A stretch of DNA of 64,000 nucleotides, from positions 91,347,507-91,411,506 of the forward strand of contig NC_132878.1 in the NCBI RefSeq assembly GCF_030463535.1. Direction: 5' to 3'. Of the stretch, positions 57,922-64,000 are shown one piece after another. A program made the position numbers and the translations under genes. The notes under the pieces were generated by a model. That model worked only from the letters and a program-made list of their open reading frames with translations. It was not told the origin of the DNA and made no database searches. Within the stretch, counting starts at the first letter, position 1. Every line of letters starts with the position of its first letter. The stretch comes from Salminus brasiliensis. Lineage: Eukaryota; Chordata; Actinopteri; Characiformes; Bryconidae.

Positions 57922-58091
57922 ACATTCTGACGTAGGTGTCTTTATTGCCAAGGTGGGTGAGAGCCCGGTGGGGTGTGGTGGTGATGGAATCGTCTGTTAA
58001 ATGATAAGCAAACTGCTGGCCTTTAATGTGTCTCATGACAAAGCACTTCATGGCAATGGGATGGTATTTGTTGCGGCAGGACATCGTGGAC

Positions 58092-58950
58092 TCCTTTGAC
58101 TGCTTCTGTTGTTTGTTTGCAAAAAACATTTAACCACTTCTTCCTCCGAACTGCAACTTTAGTTTTTCTAGATTTCATAATATTTAGAAAATCTAATGCT
58201 CTGAACATTCATAATGTTAAAATATGTTCATATTTAATTTATATTAAGGTAAACTTGAAAGATTTGAGGGAGTGTTTTATTAATATAGAACCTTCACATC
58301 CTAAACTATAAAAAAAGTTCTTCATATCCCGTCAACTCAAAAGTGTTTTTTCTACAGCATCACACCTTTTCTAACACCTCTATTTTTAGCAGTCTTCTCT
58401 TACTGGTGGTGTTGCTGCCTTTCCTTTGACCCCTTCCGTTGTTTGTTTGCAGAAAGCATTTAACCACAACTTCTTTCATTGAGCTGCAACTTTAGATTTA
58501 CTAGAACAGAGAATTTCACATCTAATTCACTATTTGTATTTGTTAATACTCGGTTTATGTAATTTGCTGCCTATTTGTACAATATTTTTTACAAATCCAT
58601 TCATGGAGGAGAGATGAATGCAGGATATTATAAGGCAAAATAGGTGCCAGAGAAAATGTAGATTTTCATATTTTTTCTTTGGTAGTTTTTTTGGTGAATA
58701 AAATAGCTTTATTTGTGGTGCAGGCTTTTGGATCCTTGAATCTGATCAACACCATTGTTAAGAGGTGGTACGTTTCCCTAGAATTTCATACCAAACCCCA
58801 CTCTGAATGACTTTGTTTATATATTTAGAAAATAGAAAATATATAAATTGACGGGAGGTGAGAATGGAGCAATCTAGGTCTTGAAATTTATTAGATGTTC
58901 TGTGGAAAACTTTAGTTAAAATGTAATCGTTTACATCCCAGACACCTCTA
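58092..58950 (+). repeat. Unit R copies after the LINE
   Basis: The interrupted copy resumes with tgtttgtttgcaaaaaac (58111), and a second partial copy follows at 58330-58950 (gttgctgcctttcctttgac, tgtttgtttgcagaaagc, gatgaatgcaggatattat, tgcaggcttttggatccttg). The first copy has lost the splice-like cag (now caa). Confidence 0.8.
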
Positions 58951-59589
58951 ATCAACATAATACTTACAAGATGTGTTTTTAAGAAGAAAAATGTGTGAAG
59001 TACTCCTTTTCTTTGAATAGACCAAAAACATTTGTTGTTCACGTGACACAAAGTAAACCATTTTGGAGATATTAATTTCATAAGACAGTGACAGCATATT
59101 CTACATATTGTGTTACTGTGGTATATAGACATATATAGTTTGGTTTGGGCAATGCAACCATGTTGTGTAAAACACCTTTTCTACTGGCTTCTGACACCAT
59201 CTATTTGCATACTGGGCATGTATGGCCACCCGCTCTCACCACCAGTGTGTAGTCAGTCCCTCTGTGCTACACTGATTTGAGTGTACATTTTTATTTCCTC
59301 TACTGCCTGTCTGGCCTCTGTGTTATTGATTGTTATTGAAGAGCAAGTTACCATTTTCTGTATTGCTGAGTGTGACTGCATACTGGCTGAGTACTGAAGT
59401 GTTCACTCTTGCATTACCGCAAGATTATGCTGTCAGTGTTTTTGGGGAGATTAATAATAATCAATTAAGAAATGAAGGGCTACATGTTAATTAGAAATGC
59501 AAGGTTATTAATCTGCAGTTGAGATTTTGGGTTAAGTTAAATCAAAAGATTTAATTAAAGTATTAAGACTTAGAGTTGTACTGTGTGAT
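58951..59589. other. No gene recognised
   Basis: AT-rich spacer. The minus-strand frame 58758-59132 crosses the border of unit R and has no family resemblance. Confidence 0.45.
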
Positions 59590-60665
59590 TCTTCAAAACA
59601 CAACAAACAGAAACCAAACAAGCACACAGCTTAGCAAATAAAGAATACAAGAATCGCATAAACATGCCAAACCAACAAACCATAAACTGACGTGGACGTG
59701 AACACAACAACAGGAACAGGAACAGGAACATTTTTGCACACAAGCACACACACAAGACCAGACAAGGGAAGACTGAAACAAAGGGGTACTTATACAGACG
59801 CTAACAAGGGAGTCAAGGAACACCTGGGACTAACAAGAAGGCGTGGCTACAAAGGAGACACTGGTGGAAACAGTAACGGACAGGCGTGTGATTGTGAGCA
59901 CATGGCAACACAAAACAAAGGCAGACTTGACCACAGTGGCAGGCATGACAGAAGCCCTCCCCAAATGTCCAACCCCGGGGCGCATACAACCAACCACCCC
60001 CAACCAACCACCGCTCCCCACTAGAGCAGACAACCTGGGCACTAGCACTGGAGCAGACAACCTGGGTGCCGGCACTGGAGCAGATGCGGCGGGTGTCGCT
60101 GGCACTGGAGCAGTGGGCACAGTCATTGCTGGAGCATTGAGCATCGCCTTCACAGGAACAGAAGCAGCTGGCACTGCTTGCCTTGTAGTAGGCGCAGATG
60201 CCACTGCCGGAGCAGACACAGGGGCAGCTTGCACTGCTGGCCTTGTAGTAGGTGCAGATGCCACTGCCGAAACATAAACAGAGGTGGGCGGGGCCACCGA
60301 GACAGAAACAGGGGGGTCCCGGAAGGGGGGTCTGTCTAAGGGCCCAGTGATTATCTGCTACGTCCATTTTTAAGGTCTGGTCTTCTGTCACAGTTTGTCA
60401 CGAAACAGAGGTGGACGTTTCGAGGCTGGACAATTTAATACAAGAAAACAAAACACAACAAACAGAAACGAAACAAGCACAAAGCTTAGCAAATAAAGAA
60501 CATAAGAATCACATAAACAGGCCAAACCAACAAACTGAAACAAAGGGGTACTTATACAGATGCTAACAAGGGAGTCAAGGAACACCTGGGACTAACAAGA
60601 GGGCGTGGCTACAAAGGAGACACTGATGGAAACACTAATGGACAGGCATGGCAGACAAGACACAA
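59590..60665 (-). mobile_element. Very short LTR retrotransposon (gypsy-type), degenerate
   Basis: Two similar segments, 59590-59951 and about 60398-60665, share aaacacaacaaacagaaac, agcttagcaaataaagaa, aggggtacttatacaga and ggagtcaaggaacacctggg, and both end near tgtcacg/catgaca-type boundaries on the minus strand, like a pair of LTRs. Between them lie only about 445 bp. On the minus strand this internal part begins with a frame (KMDVADNHWALRQTPLPGP) resembling the start of a gypsy gag and continues as an Ala/Pro/Thr/Val-rich repeat (frame 59830-60297). There is no pol. A 78-bp stretch with caggaacaggaacagg repeats (59700-59778) is absent from the other LTR. Confidence 0.6.
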
Positions 60666-60784
60666 ACTGAGCCATGTGCTTGGGAGCTCATGGCAATTCA
60701 TAATTAACAATAATGTTAAGCATGGTTGTAACTGTAACTGAAAACCTATTAAACAGCAACAATAAGATATAATATTATATTAGT
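60666..60784. other. Spacer, nothing recognised
   Basis: Short AT-rich spacer. Confidence 0.4.
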
Positions 60785-62350
60785 ATAGTAATAGTATACT
60801 GGTGATAAATAGATAAATAACTCTATTAATCCCAGCGGAAAAGTCAGGTATTACAGCAGCACAGAAGTACAGTAAAAAAGCAAACAAGAGCAAAGTAAAG
60901 AGCAAAGAAGCCACCCATTTATGTACAAATACATAAACAGAAAGAAGATATAAGAATATAACAACGCAGTTAAAGTGTAATAAAAGATAAAAAGGTAAAG
61001 GTGCATGTATTTGTCACTGTACAGTGTACAGCGAAATGTGTCCTCCGCATTTAACCCATCTGGTAGTGAACACACACTCACACACACACACACACACATG
61101 TGTTAGGGGCAGTAAGTACACAAACACACCCAGAGCGGTGGGCAGCCAACTCCAGTGCCCGGGGAGCAGAGAGGGTAAAGGGCCTTGCTCAAGGGCCCAA
61201 CAGTGGCAGCTTGCCGAGCCCGGGAATCAAACCCACAACCCTGTTATCGATATCCCGGCGCTCTAACCGCTGAGCCACCACTGCCCCGTAATAAGTACGG
61301 AGCATAAATATTATGCAGATGACATTGCAGTGTGCATTGTCATACAAAACCAATAAGTATCCAGTATAATACTAACAACTGAGTCACTGTGCTCTGCAAA
61401 CAGTTATTCAGTGGTAAATCACATTAATGTCTTGACACAGTGATTACCAATATTAATAGTCTCGTGAATTGACAATATTAATGCAATATGCAATATGAAA
61501 TGTATATATTCCGAGACAGCAAAGTAACAGTGCAGTGTAAACAGTGAACCCAATCGTTCCATAAAACAGTTAACATACATGACTAGATATGTAATACATG
61601 TGCAAAATGAGGTGCTTGTATAAAGTGGCAGTGCGTATAGATCTGAGTAGAGAGATGTCCAGCTGTGCACAACTAGTACACAGAAAGCCCATCCTGATAG
61701 TGCTCAGTTTACATTCATGTATACAGTTGTACAGTATAATCTCCTGTACCAGTCCTTCCTAAAGCTGAATGAGTCTGCTGCTCAAAGTGTTCCATTGTCT
61801 GACCAGTAGGTCATGGAGTGGGTGTGATGTGTTGGCATATATGACCATGAGTTTGTTAAGTAACCTCCTTTCCACCACTGCCTCAAAACATCCCAAAACT
61901 GAACCAGTCTTCTTGATCAGTTTGATAAGCTTTCTTGCATCTCCTCCTCTGATACTGCCCCCTCCCCCAACAGACTGCTACAAAGAATATGGCGCTTGCA
62001 ACAACAGACTGGTAGAAGATAAAGGACCTGTGCCTCCTCAGGAAATAGAGTTTGCTCATCCTCTTCATGTACCTATGTGTTGGCCCTCCAGTCCAGTTTG
62101 TTGTGGACACCGTCATCAGAACATTTCTGAAGATGACAGAGGTCCGACCTGTACTGGAAGTCAGTGGTGTACAGGGTGGTGGTGTACAGCAGAGAGGAAA
62201 GAGCACATTTCCTTGAGGGGAAGAGCACAGTTCCTTGAGGTGCTCCAATGCTACTGACCAGATAATCAGACCAGCAATCATGGGCTTGTCCACCTTCATA
62301 CTATCCATCTTCTCCCCCAGCATGAGCGGTTGCATTTTGCTGAACACACA
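60785..62350 (-). mobile_element. LINE fragment, 3' half, with a SINE inside
   Basis: The 3' end starts with gataaatagataaataactc and attaatcccagcgg, a fish LINE 3' UTR. The coding remnant at 61883-62347 on the minus strand has KLYFLRRHRSF, FYQSVVASAIFFVAVCWGRG and RRRCKKAYQTDQED, typical of the C-terminus of a Rex/L2-like LINE. Interrupted by the SINE at 60984-61287. Frames are broken. Confidence 0.8.
60984..61287 (-). mobile_element. tRNA-derived SINE with 7-bp target-site duplication
   Basis: Minus-strand copy of the SINE at 38280-38589, with A box near 61270 and B box near 61225 (ggaatcaaaccc on the plus strand). It is flanked by gtaataa at 60977-60983 and 61288-61294. Contains a (CA)n run at 61078-61098. 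Confidence 0.95.
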
Positions 62351-62511
62351 AGAGAAGAAACAAAAAAAGTGATTCTCACATTGGTGCTACAGAGTGTGCC
62401 CTCTGCAGTGAGTAGATTACAGCACTATCCACACCTATGTTCTGTTGGCAAGAAAACTGCAGTCTGACCTGAGGTCTAAGGTGCGACAAAAGCCTTTCTA
62501 AGACCATTATA

Positions 62512-62699
62512 AAAAAAGGTAAAGGTGCACGTATTTGTCACTGTACACTGTACAATAAAATGTGTCCTCCGCATTTAACCCATCTGTGGTAGTGAACAGA
62601 CACACACACACACACAAGTGAACTAGGGGCAGTGAGTACACACACACCCAGAGCAGTGGGCAGCCAACTCCAGCGCCCCGGGAGCAGAGAAGATAAAGG
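62512..62699 (-). mobile_element. SINE, tRNA-like head missing
   Basis: Body of the same SINE (tttaacccatctgtggtagt, ggcagccaactccagcgccc) cut off at gagcagagaagataaagga. It abuts gypsy DNA at 62700. Confidence 0.88.
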
Positions 62700-63235
62700 A
62701 TGCTGGATGTAGGCCAAATTCTTGTGGTCCGTCCAGACCAGAAAGGGATGTTTTGCTCCCTCAAGCCAGTGTCTCCCCTCCTCTAGCGTGAGCTTGAGCG
62801 CCAGTAATTCGGTCACCCGCATCATAATTCTGCTCAGCAGGGGTGAGGCGGTGGGAGAAGTAGGCACAGGGGTTGGCTTTTGGTCGGGGCCAGACTGCTG
62901 GAAGTTGGTCAACCCAGGAAGCACTGGACAAGGGGCAGAGAGGTTGGCCTGGGCCAGTTTCCACGGCCTTGTTTTTGGCCAGGTCCATGCGCAGGGTTTT
63001 GTGGTGGTTCTCCAGAAGCAACTGGAGAACCCGCCAGACGTGGGCAACGTGTTTGTCTACGGACTTACTATAGATGAGAATGTCACCCAAATAGACGAAA
63101 ACGTACCTGTCCAAAGCCTCCCGGAGGACCATGTTGATGCATCGTTGGAAGACGAGGCGGGCACCAGCACACAGCTATATACTACCTTCAAAGTCCCCGG
63201 TGGCCTCAGGGTTCTTTTTTGTTAGAAGAAGGGTG
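62700..63235 (-). mobile_element. Ty3/gypsy RT-RNase H fragment
   Basis: Minus strand: [37 protein letters not shown], then in other frames [15 protein letters not shown] and [20 protein letters not shown]. The catalytic box reads YLGD where active elements have two aspartates, so the RT is dead. The 5' half of RT is not upstream as expected. Confidence 0.9.
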
Positions 63236-63261
63236 GAGGTTGTTTTTATGCATAGATAATA

Positions 63262-63430
63262 GGGCACTTAATGCTATCACCAAGAAGTATCCCTATCCTC
63301 TACCCCTTGTCCCTTTTCGCTCTGGAACAGCTTCGGGGGGTCTGGCTGTTCACCAAATTAGACCTATGTAGTGGGCAGCTTGGATTCTATGAGCCAAGTG
63401 CCACCTCCAACTGCTTCCAAATCTGCAGAC
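63262..63430 (+). mobile_element. Ty3/gypsy RT N-terminal fragment, opposite strand
   Basis: The plus-strand frame (63265-63400) reads LNAITKKYPYPLPLVPFALE and QLRGVWLFTKLDLCSGQ, the region of gypsy RT that normally precedes the catalytic box. It faces the fragment at 62700-63235 across about 25 bp. Confidence 0.85.
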
Positions 63431-63470
63431 TCACGGCAACAAAAGGTTTGTACAGAATAAAAGGCAGCTA

Positions 63471-63858
63471 GCCTTTTTTAAATGAAAGAAATTTAATTAA
63501 TAAAAGCTATCTATGTTTTCTAAACTACATACATATTGCATCTTTTTTTAACCCTGCTCCACTGATGATGCTCTGTGGTGGTGTATTAATAAACTTGTTG
63601 TGTGTGTCTGTGTGGTGGACTGGAGCTGAACTTAATATAGCAGCACTACTGGCCACAATTCCTGCGCCTAATAATAGAGTAAGATGTGTGTTTCACTCAG
63701 CGCAGAACCAAGTTTATTCATTTATTTCTCCAGCCAGTGAAGTAAATACTCCTCTACTGCGAGACTGAATGGGGTGTCGGCCTAAAAAAGCATTCGTTAA
63801 ATAAAGCGTGATCACCATTTCGGAATGGAGAGTTGACAAGGAGCTCAAAAAAGTCAAC
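63471..63858. other. No gene recognised
   Basis: AT-rich DNA with short frames on the plus strand that have no family features. Confidence 0.45.
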
Positions 63859-64000
63859 AGAATCAGAATCAGAATCAGAATCTCTTTATTTCACCAAGTA
63901 TGTTACACATACAAGGAATTTGTCTTGGTGAGAGCAACACATATGACAAGGAACAAAAACACAGAACACAGATTATTTACAGTATTAAACTAAAGGAAAA
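63859..64000 (-). mobile_element. LINE 3' end, cut by the window edge
   Basis: After four CAGAAT-type tail units the sequence matches 172-304 nearly base for base (tttatttcaccaagtatgtt, aaggaatttgtcttggtgag). It is the 3' UTR of the same LINE family as 161-1300 in the same orientation. The body lies beyond the window. Confidence 0.92.

Larger units (their letters stand above)
54809..58091 (-). mobile_element. CR1/L2-like LINE (outer), interrupted by a second LINE
   Basis: Its parts on the minus strand are 58091-57922 ([20 protein letters not shown], ending KDTYVRM) and 55863-54809 ([54 protein letters not shown]-like, FLRRLRKGTVE, then SLLPSGRRL). RT motifs are preserved but the frame is broken at 55455 and 57922. 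The 3' end has a caagtcaaatcaag-type tail. Flanking tccttt (54803-54808 and 58092-58097) is consistent with a target-site duplication. 5' truncated. Confidence 0.88.

Noticed and set aside
59830-60297. 155-codon and 144-codon Ala/Pro/Thr-rich frames as a structural protein gene
   Set aside because: They lie between two LTR-like segments and are open on both strands because of low complexity.

Overview
The window is vertebrate nuclear DNA, almost certainly from a teleost and probably an ostariophysan, perhaps a characiform. The evidence is the mix of teleost Tc1-like transposons, CR1/L2-like LINEs, Ty3/gypsy debris and a tRNA-derived SINE, plus two rapunzel-family genes (a fish gene family known from zebrafish) and one C2H2 zinc-finger gene of a type that is expanded in fishes. 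The species assignment is inference; no sequence here names the species. There are no bacterial-style operons, rRNA genes or CRISPR arrays.

Only three protein-coding loci look like host genes. Two are rapunzel-like genes on the minus strand (12222-12905 and 27542-28225). A third rapunzel sequence at 9702-10137 is a 5'-truncated, frameshifted fragment inserted into a LINE. The third gene (plus strand, 40849-43229) has four C2H2-like fingers followed by four well-spliced downstream exons. The junction between the finger exon and the next exon is out of frame, so the gene is either broken or uses a small intron I could not place.

Most of the rest is a mosaic of local segmental duplications. Block A (14078-16530) recurs at 29266-31853. 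A 7.5 kb block C (18774-26353) recurs in the same orientation at 45576-52894 and, partially and inverted, at 1-3490. A short block D occurs near 35.3, 45.2 and 53.3 kb. An AT-rich unit of roughly 1-1.7 kb ('unit R') is scattered or tandem at 16.5-18.0, 26.5-27.1, 31.9-36.4, 54.0-54.8 and 58.1-58.9 kb. Unit R contains degraded versions of a 74-codon reading frame that is still open, in the opposite orientation, inside both copies of block A.

On top of this lie mobile elements whose order of arrival can be read from empty sites in the paralogous copies: a solo LTR with a 5-bp target duplication, a LINE inserted into a LINE of the same family inside unit R, a SINE inside an L1-like element, a SINE inside a LINE, a 45-bp minisatellite with 2 units in one copy of block C and 9 in the other, and a very short LTR element near 60 kb. 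Both ends of the window carry the same LINE 3' end in the same orientation. Regions with nothing recognisable are listed as such.
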